Part shown: piece by piece, positions 1 to 11,115 of the stretch
Numbering within the stretch: position 1 is the stretch's first letter
Layout: each line of letters opens with the position of its first letter
NCBI GenBank assembly: GCA_001586965.3
Contig: LUCW03002174.1
Location: forward strand, 1 to 20,000
DNA length: 20,000 nt
Direction: 5' to 3'
DNA from: Sphaeroforma sirkka
Lineage: Eukaryota > Opisthokonta > Ichthyosporea > Ichthyophonida
Program-made: the position numbers and the translations under genes
The notes under the pieces: generated by a model
Seen by the model: only the letters and a program-made list of their open reading frames with translations
What the model was told of the DNA's origin: nothing
Database searches by the model: none

Positions 1-207
1 ATATACGTAAAGATGCATTTAATTGTATATATATATGTATAGTTTGGCAAAATATAGAGCTCACTAGCGTTATGAACAAACGGACTCATTGTCTGTTCAA
101 TTCGACTAACGCGGAACTTTCAGAAGGCTGTTCAGTTGTAAGTCTGAGTTTGAGTTTAATTTTTATTTTCATCGATTTGAGCAACAGATGAAAACAACTG
201 TTTGAAG

Positions 208-2181
208 ATGAGTTTACATCGACAAAGCTCATATGCTAGCACAATAAAAATTGAGATGCTATTCAAAGCGAAAGAGAATGGAAGCTTACACGCGATCTCT
301 GAGGCGGAAGCTACATCTGGAGACAGAACTTCGGTGAGTGATTCTAAAGGCTGTGAGTCTACTGAGAGTGCAAATTGAGTACTTACATCGACTCTATATG
401 TCTGGAGCGATAATGCAATCGAATGAGAACTATATCATTTGTACCACATGTTGGGATGTGCACTTGTTTATGCACAAGTTATTGTTAGATTGCTGTGAGA
501 GTTTTACTCGAATACAAATGCAGGACTCTCATTCACTCACGTTAATCTCGAGAACAGGTTGAACACGCATTGCATGTAGTACCAGAGTATTATAACCTAT
601 TAGCTTCGGGTAAGAAGTCAGTTGAGGGCCGGTTGAACATGGGTGACGAGGCGCATGTGCGTGCAGGGGATATTTTAGTCATGAATGGAACTTTGCGGTT
701 ACATGTCAAAAGGTATGTATATTAAATTCGCCATGATTGTCCATGTGTTTATTTTCTATTACGTTGTTAATGCTGATATATAATTACTCACTTTATTTGT
801 TCATGACGGGTGGCGAGGTGGCGAATATTTTTACGTGTCGCTGTGTGTATTGTTTTCTAATATAGGGTTGTCCTCGCCTTAGGCTTGGTGTGATGTATCG
901 AGGATTTAAAAGACCTACAAGCGCTCACCTGTACATGAGTAGAAGCATCAGGTTCTGCGCGGCCAGCCCCTTCGCAATAGTGGAACGTAGTACCTTGTGC
1001 TCGGATTCAATGGCCAATACCGAACTCTCCAACTTAGTATGTATTGCTCCTTCCGAGACGCACGCACTCTTCAATTTCAATCTAATTAATAAATGTATAT
1101 GCTTGTACTCAATTCAACAACACTCTGTCATGCTATGACTACGATGCGTTCCGTGGGTGCGTGGATCCGGATGTCTAAAGGATTGCTCTTTACGCGTCAA
1201 TACGAGAGGTATGTCTAATATAAAAACTTCGCTTTATGACGTATCAATTTGTATTTGTTTATTTATGTTCATGCATAGATACATGCATAAAATATTTTGG
1301 AAATATGAAACAATGAACTCAAGATTTTTGTTTTTTATGTTATAATAATTATGATGTAATAGTTTGTAAATGAATAAATGCATGCATAAAAAAAATGTGG
1401 AGAATGTGGAAATTGAACCCTTGAATTGTCCTTTTGACGTATTAATATAAAATAAATAAAAGTAAAATGTTCTGGACAATGAGAGATTTGAAATCCCGAC
1501 TTCTTTCATGCTAAGCACGCACTCTACCAACTGAGTTAATTCCCAATTGATAGCCTACTCGTATTATATAATACATGTACACGCTTGCGCGTTTAGAAAT
1601 ATTCCACGAGTTGAACATGATCGCATTTTTCTATCGAGCAATCACACAATTGACAATTCATGTGATATTCCTATTATTCCATTTACCTTTATTATGCGCA
1701 GTATTTGGTTACGGAAGGACTAGATGTCTGCCTCCCAGACAAAGACACAATCGACGAAGGAGTACAGGTGAGTGGGGCTTACGGGCACAGTATTACAAAA
1801 ACAAGAATAACATCCAATTCCAGAACACCGATGTCAGCGGGTTTGTTTGTGCGACTGCGCTATTGCTCAAATGTGTCTAAATACATTAGAGATTACTGCA
1901 TATGGTCGTTTTCACAAGCCTTCGTAGCTTAGTGTGTCTGAAACACCCTTTAGAGCGTAATTGAACAATCACGTGTTATATAGGCCACATATGCGCTTGA
2001 ATAGACGAACGCCAGCTTGTGCTATGTAAATACGACAAAATTCATTTCAGTGGCTGTGTGAGGCACTACTTCTTTTTTATTTTAATACTCGCAATCATCA
2101 ATATAGGTATACTACAGATTCTACACGCCTGAGCAAGAGGATGAATTCGGCGTGTTGGCTTTCGAGGTGACTGTATTGTGA
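208..2181 (+). CDS. ASCH (PUA-like) domain protein, five exons, 149 aa
   Basis: Exons joined by frame and splice sites: 208-333, 558-712, 1181-1208, 1702-1767 and 2107-2181, with stop TGA at 2179-2181 (450 nt). Donors are GTGAGT or GTATGT; intron phases are 0, 2, 0, 0. An upstream ATG at 188 stops after five codons, so the ATG at 208 is used. Residues 1-42 are an unremarkable N-terminal extension. The ASCH domain begins near residue 43: HVVPEYYNLLASGKKSVEGR contains the family GxKxxExR signature, followed by VRAGDILVMNG, then YASIREYLVTEGLDVCLP, TIDEGVQ, YYRFYTPEQEDEFGVLAFEV and the C-terminus. The EGL..lP..TidEGV..Y..FY..E.E..GvlA pattern is typical of stand-alone ASCH proteins. The family is related to PUA and is linked to RNA binding; one bacterial member is an acetylcytidine amidohydrolase. 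The exact substrate here is unknown. The 28-nt third exon is unusually short but restores the domain precisely. Confidence 0.83.
1388..1421 (-). repeat. Second tRNA-like 3' half with T-run
   Basis: On the minus strand this reads GGGTTCAATTTCC (B-box-like) then ATTCTCCA and a run of T's at 1388-1395 resembling a Pol III terminator. The ATTCTCC segment would pair with the 5' acceptor strand of the adjacent tRNA-Ala-like sequence better than that sequence's own 3' end (six of seven positions). It may be part of the same tRNA-derived element. Confidence 0.35.
1473..1545 (-). pseudogene. tRNA-Ala(AGC)-like sequence, degraded
   Basis: Read on the minus strand this is 73 nt and fits standard tRNA numbering without gaps. 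T8 A9 is followed by a D-stem ACTC/GAGT around the loop AGTTGGTA, and the anticodon loop is TTAGCAT, giving anticodon AGC. G3:U70, the alanine identity pair, is present. Decay is clear: pairs 1-72, 4-69, 28-42, 30-40 and 53-61 are mismatched, and the T-loop region is altered. It lies antisense in intron 3 of the ASCH gene. It is best read as a tRNA-Ala pseudogene or the head of a tRNA-derived retroposon; a functional tRNA is unlikely. Confidence 0.6.
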
Positions 2182-2189
2182 GCGGACTT

Positions 2190-2195
2190 AATAAA
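2190..2195 (+). promoter_or_regulatory. Polyadenylation signal AATAAA of the ASCH gene
   Basis: A perfect AATAAA lies eight bases after the stop codon of the ASCH gene. This implies a very short 3' UTR and supports the choice of the last exon. Confidence 0.6.
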
Positions 2196-3249
2196 GTTGC
2201 ATATCTTTATCCATCCTTGTGTGCGCCTTTACTTTTTCGTGCCAACCTTGAATCAGGTACAGCGAGCGTCACACGTCATAATACATTTTCACAGTAAAAA
2301 GAACGCTTAGCATAAAAAGCTCACAGCTTGCAGCTGATCTCCGAAATTTATCATGCCGAGCTTTGACAGTAGATCACTTTCGGTAGTTCATTATAGTCTC
2401 GGACTACACATAATCACAACTTTTACATTCTTTTATTCAAGTCTATCAGCATATCCTTCTGCTCTACGCTACACACAGGTAAGCCTAGCACTTCGTTATC
2501 CACGAGACATTGCAGTTCATGATTCTCGCGTAGTTCTGTATGCGGTTGATGTAGTGTGTTGGACGTATGCCTTGTACGCGTCTGCTATGGGATCTAGGGG
2601 CTAGACCAGCTGGAAAAAATATCATTACATGAGTACGTTGAGCTGGTACTTAAACCCCACGCAATAACCAATCAACGCATTTCGAGAGCTCTGATTCCAC
2701 TTCACTATTCGATTTGCGATCTGCACATTTACTATTTGTTTTGTGAATTGCACATCCCACCGCAGTGCAAATATGTCAAGATGCGGAATTTGAAGTGTTA
2801 CTCTATCGTACCTGACAGCAAGTCACTTGTGTTTCACGTCAGTACAAAGGCAAAATAATTAACGGTATAACACCTGAAAGTCCTCGAAGTAATACACATA
2901 GCATGACCCACCAACAGTCGCGGCCACCTGGTTTCCGGCTTGATCTCATCTTCCTCAAAACGAGCGCTTCCACTGTATTCATTTTCAATGCAATGCAGGT
3001 TACGCTCGCCAAATACATCCTTGCAAATGTGTTATTTTGGTCTTACAAGATCGAAATCTACTTGTAACTACCGAATCGTGGTCAACAACGATTAGACAAA
3101 AGTCCAAATTTGTTGATGAAGGTATATCCTCTCTTGGTATTTTGAATTTAATTTGAATTTGCCTTGACTGCAGAAAAAGATATCTCGGAGTATAGTCATT
3201 TATTTGGATATCTCAAAGAATTTAATACTCTACAGGATGAAAGTGTTTT
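2196..3249. other. Convergent intergenic region, no supported gene
   Basis: This lies between the 3' ends of the ASCH gene (+) and the SmgGDS gene (-). A + strand open frame at 2353-2604 contains a donor-like CAG/GTAAGC but has no recognisable domain or partner exon. A short - strand open stretch near 2859-2945 is also unsupported. I see no repeats or RNA genes here. Confidence 0.5.
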
Positions 3250-3255
3250 TTTATT
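3250..3255 (-). promoter_or_regulatory. Polyadenylation signal overlapping the SmgGDS stop codon
   Basis: The minus strand reads CAACAATAAAAAAAC at the end of the last exon. The TAA stop (3253-3251) lies inside AATAAA. No other AATAAA follows immediately, so the 3' UTR may be extremely short. Confidence 0.45.
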
Positions 3256-6200
3256 GTTGTGGACTCCCTATCCTGTTGTCCATTTGGCCATCGGCCTTCG
3301 TATCCGTCTCTGAGGAGTCGATACGTGACTTGAGAGCATCTGTAAACGAAATGTTATGTTTGATGAATACAAATTCAGGTTAAAATAAAAATAATACAAA
3401 AGCAAACGATTTAGATGAACAGTAAAAATACAGCAAATTCGTACCGTTCTTCGCGACTATCTCCAGCCACTGGTTACAGTTCTGTTTGATACTGTCAGGA
3501 ATTGCCTCATCGCTCTTACTCAGGTTCACAACGCTTCGCGAGCACTGTTCAAGGTAGGCAACATCCACCAATGAATTTCCTGCAGAGTAAAACAAAGCAC
3601 GGTCAGTAACGACCATTCCAGAGGCCGATGTGACATTTGCGTAGACAACAATATTAGCGACACAAGATAATGGAATAACAGTTTAGGCCGAGCGGATCAC
3701 TAACCCATTACTGCGCCGACGAGGCAGAGTGCCATCAGTCCATCATTCTGCAATATCATATGCTTCGATGTGAGTAGCTTGTTTAGTCCCTTGAGGCCTC
3801 CCATCTCGCAGATAGTTTGTATGTATTCTGCAGTCGCAACGATTGTATATAGTTTGTCAGAAAGAAATCGTATAGAGGCCAAGAAAGACGAACTGGATGC
3901 GGTCAGGAGTTCAAGGTGCAATTCTCATCTTCTATTGGTCGATAAAAGTATATACACGCGAAACTCAGACTGATTTTTGAGATCACAAATTGGTTTGTCG
4001 CTATTCGCATCCTCCCTCAGTTTCTCGACGGAACACGGGACAGAGATTTACCTTTCTTCGGGCTATATTTGATTATATTCGCTATCACTCTCGCGGCCTC
4101 GGAAGAGGTGCCTTCGTCATCACTTCCCACCAGCTGCATAGCCATCCCCAAAATGCGTTCGTCATCGGCCATCAGACTACCGACTTCCTCTGTAGTGTAA
4201 ACATGAATATAGACAGTCTGAGTTCATGACCGCTGACGCTCAAGAATACCCTCGTAGATCAAACAATGCTACCAAGTATAATTTAGTGTTACATCCAAAC
4301 AGACCTGAGATCATGACAGGTGACACGCAGCAGCTTTCTCGAAGTTTAAAAGGTACACCTAGGTTTCTAACAGGGAGATTTCTATGAACAAATTGCGATC
4401 ATGAAAGACCACTCATAAATACAAATCTCGAAACCCAAACACAAATCATTGGGTGATCAAAAGAAAGTTCCAATATCATGACTTACTATCTCGCGACGCC
4501 AACGTTCGAAGAATTGATACCAAAAGGAATCGAACTGGCATGTGAAACGACTCAGCCCACTTTGGTAACTTGTCGAGCAATCCTGCATCGATGAGCGTCA
4601 TTCGGGTCTCTTCTAGTGGACAATCGCAGGAATTGTGAGCAGAAGTTAGATACTTGAACAGGTTACTTCAGCGACTTGATGTAAAAAACAAGCGTATAAG
4701 AACGAGCAAGCTCAATAAGACATACTTGCTATAACCAAATTTCGCAGAGCTCCAAAGATGGCGTGTATTTCCCTTGCATCCTCACTGTCCAGCATGGATA
4801 CTAATTGCAAGCCGACACCGGCGTCCATCAACTGTTGGCAGGCCGACTCTGCAGATAAACGAGGCTGGAAGATGAGAGCACTGAATACTGTAAGGTGTTG
4901 CGCAATAAATTAAAATTATACCAGACGCTTGTACAGTCACCAACAACCAAATCCAGGTGAAAATCTAAAAAATCGACTTGCACTATAACACAAAAGTATC
5001 GGACGGCGTCGCATTTGGATTTTTTTTTTAATACCTGAGCGGGCGAGATTGCCGAAGGCAAAAGCTGCATTAGCCCTCTTGGTTGTATCAGTCGATTTAC
5101 ACCACTCCAGCAGTCTATCGATGACGTGCAGTGATGAGTCATCGAGTGCGAGTTGCATGTACTTATCTGCAAAGTGAAGGTTTTGCGAGTAAAAATCAGT
5201 TTTGGTTCGATACCCTGACACAGCAATGGGTCACAACATGATAATGGACAGTAGAGACCAGAATAACAGCTAACATCCCAATGCCGCTTCTATAAACTAT
5301 ATTTCAACACGCTCCATGCACTTATCGACCGAACAACGAAAACATACCGTCAGTAAATATGATGGCAAGTACCCTGGAGGCAACATCGCCCACCGGATCG
5401 GAGAGCTGCGACGCTAAAGCGATGAGCTTGGGCAATCCCAAGGTCTCGACAAATTTTTGCCTCATCGCCTCTACAAAAAAAAAACATATCATTTAGGTCC
5501 TTGTGCATTTCGGTTTTTCTCAATGATTTTGTAGCGGTCATTCGCATCTATCAGATCTAATTGCTCAGTAGCTCAAATGCGTACCGTTGTCGGATACGAG
5601 GCTTTCTATGAGCTCAGTCGGCCTTTCTTCGAATTCTTTATCGGTTGTGAACACTAATGTGTCAAACAGCTTCATTGGATGGTCCCCTGCACAAAGTGCC
5701 AACTTGCCTTCATCTGTTTTATGAAAATACACATTCCGAGACAACTGTTAACATTGCACAGTTAGAGACGAGAGTATGGTATCTATCTTACAAAGTTGAA
5801 AAACAAATCAAATTTACACGAAGCAGGGCGAGATCCAGCAATTTCGTAATTATTGTATTTGAGAGAGGACCCAATTGATAGCATCATTTGTAACATATAT
5901 CCGGCCAGATAATACTGGTTCAAAATTACTAGCGCATTGTAATGTAGCTGTAGCTCACCTTGTTCCGTGAGTGCTTCCAAAGCGCTGAGTGCGCTCATAC
6001 GAACGCTATCGGACAGAAACTTGCCACTGTATATAGAAAGGACATGAGGTAGTGCACCGGCCGCTAGAAGCTCGTGCGTCATGAGCTCTGTTGACAACAA
6101 GCAAATATAAAGAGTTAAAGATGGTACAATAATACCTCGCTGTGCAGCTGCCAAGTCAGATCTGATTGACACAATGGAAGCAGAATAGCAGTGAGACGCA

Positions 6201-7844
6201 TCAACCATCAAGCCAAACCAGTGCTAAACATTCCGAGATTTGCATTTTGCCAGGGTAGTAAAAACCAAAGATGGGCAATAGACACGATGACTATAGTACC
6301 ATTCTCGTTGCAGAGATTGATGACTGTGCCGACACAGACGGCGGTCTTTACGCTGAGCTGAGGGGCATCCCCAACTTCAATAGATATCAGATCCATCACC
6401 TGACTCGCAGTAACACCAACAAAATCGACAATGCTTTTTATACTCTCGTCGACATTCGCAACAGCCTGACGATGTTCATCTGCGTAGGTAGTGAAATCAG
6501 TTTATGTCAACAGTGACCTATCATGGGAGATGTTAACAATTCATATTGCTATCTGGCTCAAGATCTCACCAACATTAATGAATTTTGAGAACAGTGAACA
6601 GCATACCATTATCAATGCAGATGTTGGCAAGAGCTCTCAGCGCTTGTATTGGTAAATCATCTGTTCTTTTGCACTCACGAATGACGTCAACAAGCTGGGG
6701 TAGACATCCGCCATCAACCAATACCGCTCTGTTGGCCTCTGTAGTGTATGGGTTTTGAATCGATAACTTACCATTCAGCTGAGAGAGCAAACAAGAATCT
6801 TTACAGCGATATCAGACACCGACCGCCTTATGTCTGTGATGGTTCGGCCATTGAGGCACAAACCCCAAAACTATCATAAGATTTATAGATTCAAAAGCTA
6901 TGCAGCCATCGCCGAATTCACCAACGAAAGAAAATTCTTTGGAACTGGATACACACGCATCGAAATGAGTACTCAAGGCTCACAATCGAATTCAGAATTT
7001 GCAAGCCAATAATTTCTCTTGAGCTAAAATACTGTCGCAATGGAACCCGCTGAGGTTGTACCTTCCCTGGAGAGCACAGCGAGTACTTTCAAACAACTCA
7101 GGGAAACATCATCGATATTCACATATTTCGCTCCATCATTCACGTCCGCTTGCAGATACTCGACACATGAGCGAGCAAGTGCTGAAACTTGACTTTTTGT
7201 GAGCTCTGAATTCTTGTCTGTTTGAGTAGTAGCAAAAGGACACGATTGATCTGAGATACGGCAGCGTTAATTTCTCCTGGTTTATGTAAATTTAGAGCAT
7301 GTGCAAACGCTACTGTAATTGAAAATAAGATATGACCCACAAAACGGAATCGTTGGGTAGAGACCTGGCTAAACCAGCGGGTAAAGCACAATCGAGAAAT
7401 TCCAATATATGCATATGTGCACGTACACATGTGGTCCACATGTATGAAATCAAACTGCAAAATATGCGGGACACAGATATAAATGCTGCACAAAACACCT
7501 CTCCATCAATATGTAAACATGCGAGTTATACACGAAACACACACCATACCAGTATCCAAGCTTCACACGCATATTTTATTGAATCCACGTTATGATCCAA
7601 ATGCATTGACACATATGATACACATTAACATGTATAAAATCAGATTAATATTTACATCTATACCTCTTTACTCATGTATACGAAACATACACACATGGAA
7701 CGATACAGACACAGACAGGCAGTATATATATATATATATATATATACAAATGTGTGTGTGTGTGTGTGTTTGTGAGTGTGCGTGTTTGTAATATATATAT
7801 ATATATATATAAATGGGTTGCGTGCGTCTATATAAATGATTGTA

Positions 7845-7894
<50 letters not shown>

Positions 7895-7945
7895 GTATAT
7901 GTGTGTTATTATGTGTGTGTCTGCGTGTGTGTGCGCAGTGTGTTT

Positions 7946-7983
<38 letters not shown>

Positions 7984-9431
7984 TATATTACACCCACACA
8001 CTCCTCAAACGCGCAAACACATACACACACATTCATCATCATATGTATATATAATATTATATATTACATATATATATATATATATATATATATTATTATA
8101 TACATATTATTATATATATATACATATAATATACATATTATTATGTACGATGATGCGTGTGTGTTGTGTGAGAGTGTGAGCGTGCAATTGATGTGATATG
8201 AAGCGGATAATATATATATGTTATATATAATATTATTATTATATATTATAATATGTATAATATATATATATATTAATATATACATATATATTATTATTAT
8301 ATATATATATATATTATATATATAATATATTATATATATATACATATATTATATTATTATATATATATACATATAATAACTCTGAAAACACACAAATGCA
8401 CATGCACGGAATAATTGCACGCATAACACATCATATTGCATGTAATACATAAATATGTATAATATGTATATACATATTATATTAGCATATTACATATGCA
8501 TGCATATAATATAATATACATATATATATATATATATATAATAATAATATATATATGCAAGTGGTTAGGTCCATGGGTTGTATGTATGCATGGAAATAAA
8601 CAAAACGTTTTACAAAACATATACATAATACATACAAGAGACATCTCACCCAAAGGACACACAGAGACATCACATCATAATATATCATATAATAATAATG
8701 TATATATTATATTAATATATAATATATTATATCATATATATATTATAATACGTATGTATAATAATATGATTACATACAATAACAATATGCATATATAATG
8801 GCATATATTATATATACTATATAATAATGTTAACAATAATATGTTATAATAATTATGTATGTTATTACATATTATAATATTACATAATAATAATAATACA
8901 TAATATATATATTATTATTATATATATACATAATATTATTACATGCATATACATACATATATATTACATATGCCACATACATACACATAATATGGTAATT
9001 GTATATGTTAATAATACATGCATACAATATAACAAATAAAGCGTAACAATACATATATTAACATATATACATGTTATAATACATGCGTAATACATACGCA
9101 TACATATGTATGCATGTATGCACACATGTTACATCATATATTGGCTATATGTATTACATATGTATATAATTATAATATATTATAATTATAATAATTATTG
9201 CATATTGCATATATTATTGTAATACATACATGCCTTATTATACTATTACATATATGCATATATATGCCATATGCATATGCATAAACATAAACATAACAAT
9301 ACACAAACATATAATATACATAATATATAGATTATTATAATATTACATAATATATATATATATATATATATATTATATTATATATTCATATATATATATA
9401 TTATATATATATTATTATACATACATTACAC

Positions 9432-9505
<74 letters not shown>

Positions 9506-9655
9506 CATATATATATATGATATGATGTGTGTGTGTGTACTTTTATATGTATATATATAAGTATGAGTGTGAGTGTGTGTGTATATAAGCAACCCATAAT
9601 TGAACGTATGTATGTATGTATATATATGCATGTAGGTCTATAGACATATACCCTC

Positions 9656-9725
<70 letters not shown>

Positions 9726-10211
9726 TTATATATATATATATATATATATGTCACTTGTGTAGTGCAGTACAAATGATAATACTATCGAATCCGAAATGCT
9801 AGTTATATAGTCTAGTATCACTGATTCTCGGCAATCAAACGCATTCAAAAACTAGAATTGGAGATCATTTATCATCAACTAAGATCTCTTGATACAAGGC
9901 TATAGACTCTTTATATAAGCCATGTCTGATTCGTGCAACATGTTACATACCGACGATTTCGAGAAGGGTGGTGACCAATTTAGTTTTATCTGCGGCTTTC
10001 AAGTCGATGAAAGCGACTCCTTGACATAGCTGATCAACTATAGTATCGATACGAAAAATAAAAACTTATTATTTGTATTTTGCTGATCGTTTACATATGA
10101 ACAATGTTGAAAAACAGAACCGATAGCTTCTTTATATGGCAACCAAAAGTGTATGTATGCTAGATAGTAGCTGCACTTACTTTCTTGCAGGCTGGATGTG
10201 GGTTCCGTCAT
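3251..10211 (-). CDS. RAP1GDS1: SmgGDS (Rap1 GTPase-GDP dissociation stimulator 1) orthologue, 15 exons, 601 aa
   Basis: Exons, 5' to 3': 10211-10181, 10037-9951, 7217-7062, 6738-6607, 6479-6300, 6087-5959, 5686-5585, 5470-5348, 5166-5035, 4848-4726, 4612-4487, 4189-4052, 3827-3705, 3579-3445 and 3339-3251, totalling 1806 nt with stop TAA. An in-frame TAA lies 24 nt upstream of the ATG. The protein is ARM repeats throughout: [13 protein letters not shown]...[27 protein letters not shown]...[19 protein letters not shown]...[25 protein letters not shown]...[11 protein letters not shown] and [26 protein letters not shown]. The last matches the vertebrate SmgGDS C-terminal repeat pattern as I recall it, and 601 residues compares with 607 in human. 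SmgGDS binds prenylated or pre-prenylated small GTPases (Rap1, Rho, Rac), acting as chaperone and as exchange factor for RhoA, in the cytosol. All 14 introns are phase 1. Confidence 0.92.
7723..9749. repeat. Microsatellite block in SmgGDS intron 2
   Basis: About 2 kb of (TA)n, (TG)n, (CA)n and TAT/ATA-type repeats, with long pure TA runs at 9441-9497 and 9659-9711 and TG runs near 7750 and 9711. It lies wholly within the 2,733-bp second intron (9950-7218) of the SmgGDS gene. Peptides encoded here (IYIYIY, CVCVCV) are artefacts of the repeats; no exon is supported. The other introns of this gene are 105-323 bp. Confidence 0.93.
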
Positions 10212-10847
10212 CGTTGCTAATATCAGAACTGATTACGACCAAGACTTAGATTATTGTTGACCAAATAATGTGAATACCAATACAATTCAAATATATGTAT
10301 ACATATTACTAATTGTCTGGTGTGGGCGTGTGGCTGTGTGGTATGTGTATAGTATGGCAAATATTCATGCATGTTTTAAATACATATACATATATATATA
10401 TTATATACCCGACAAAAATAACTCAACACAACAAGAGTGAGGAGAGTTGCATCTCGCGCTTATTCCGATGAATCATCACAATGAATGCTGAATTGCTGAT
10501 CAAACACTGATAAATATTTTTTGTGTAGTATGTAGGGTTTCCAGTTTAATGATAAAACCGGAGGGAGTATCGGAGTAGTATTGTGATCCATTTTCAATGT
10601 TCTGTTTTTGGAGCGGCTACATATGTTTCAGTAGGCTATGGTTTTTTTCGTTCATTTTTTACAAATATAATATTTATAAGAGCCTTCGTTTAAAAACCGT
10701 ATTTTACAGAACCTCTCTTTTTTTTCGTCCAAGGTCCGTTTCAGGCTCAAATGTAGCCAAAAAAAAAATGAGGTATGTAGAGAGGTGAACAAAAATTAGG
10801 CAAGTATAGTTGGTGACTTGAGCCTATATTTAGCATTATATATAGAG

Positions 10848-10901
10848 GTACATACACTGATACAGTAACGTACATACACTGGTACAGTAACGTACATACA
10901 C
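10848..10901. repeat. 22-bp direct tandem repeat, about 2.5 copies
   Basis: Units begin at 10848, 10870 and 10892 (partial) with consensus GTACATACACTG then A or G then TACAGTAAC. The two full copies differ at one base. Too short to suggest a function; probably a small minisatellite. Confidence 0.85.
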
Positions 10902-11069
10902 GCATATCAAGCACTTCTTTTACTAAAGCGTTCAAGCATCGACTTTGATCTAATTCGTGGTTCAGTTGATGGCGTATACTTGGGCTCAGTGTTGGCGGTA
11001 AGCATTTATAACTTGGTTGGCAAAATATCTCTGGCTACTATATCCGCGCCCAGAACACCCCAGAAAACA

Positions 11070-11115
11070 AGCATTGGGCGCTCGAACCCAACAGGCGAGT
11101 GCTACCGCTATCCTT
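11070..11115 (-). repeat. tRNA-like SINE fragment
   Basis: The minus strand reads GGATAGCGGTAGCAC (A-box-like) then TCGCCTGT and, after a deletion of the anticodon 3' side, TTGGG-TTCGAGCG-CCCAA, a perfect 5-bp T-arm-like stem with a B-box core. The order and wording resemble tRNA-Asp/Glu-type genes with an internal deletion, as expected of a decayed tRNA-derived SINE. The element's body and ends are not defined. Confidence 0.3.

Noticed and set aside
2859..2945. Minus-strand frame GNQVAATVGG..YVYYFEDF ending in TAA
   Set aside because: It looks protein-like but is 28 codons long, has no start and no convincing acceptor or upstream exon in the short space before the SmgGDS 3' end.
6110..6211. 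Possible 12-nt microexon (AAQR) before SmgGDS exon 6
   Set aside because: It keeps phase, but without it the spacing between ARM helices matches the neighbouring repeats exactly, so it is not needed.
6575..6790. In-frame extension of SmgGDS exon 4 to an ATG at 6790
   Set aside because: It is open, but the phase-1 join from exon 3 needs the acceptor at 6739-6740. Splicing to the earlier pyrimidine-rich CAG near 6780 gives an immediate stop.
7140..7493. Open frame of 117 codons on the minus strand overlapping SmgGDS exon 3
   Set aside because: Its C-terminal half is a wrong-frame reading of exon 3. Phase from exon 2 and the acceptor at 7218-7219 select the frame [15 protein letters not shown], which continues the ARM repeat.
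7723..9749. CRISPR-like or satellite array
   Set aside because: The repeats are simple dinucleotides without unique spacers of constant length, and the context is a eukaryotic intron.
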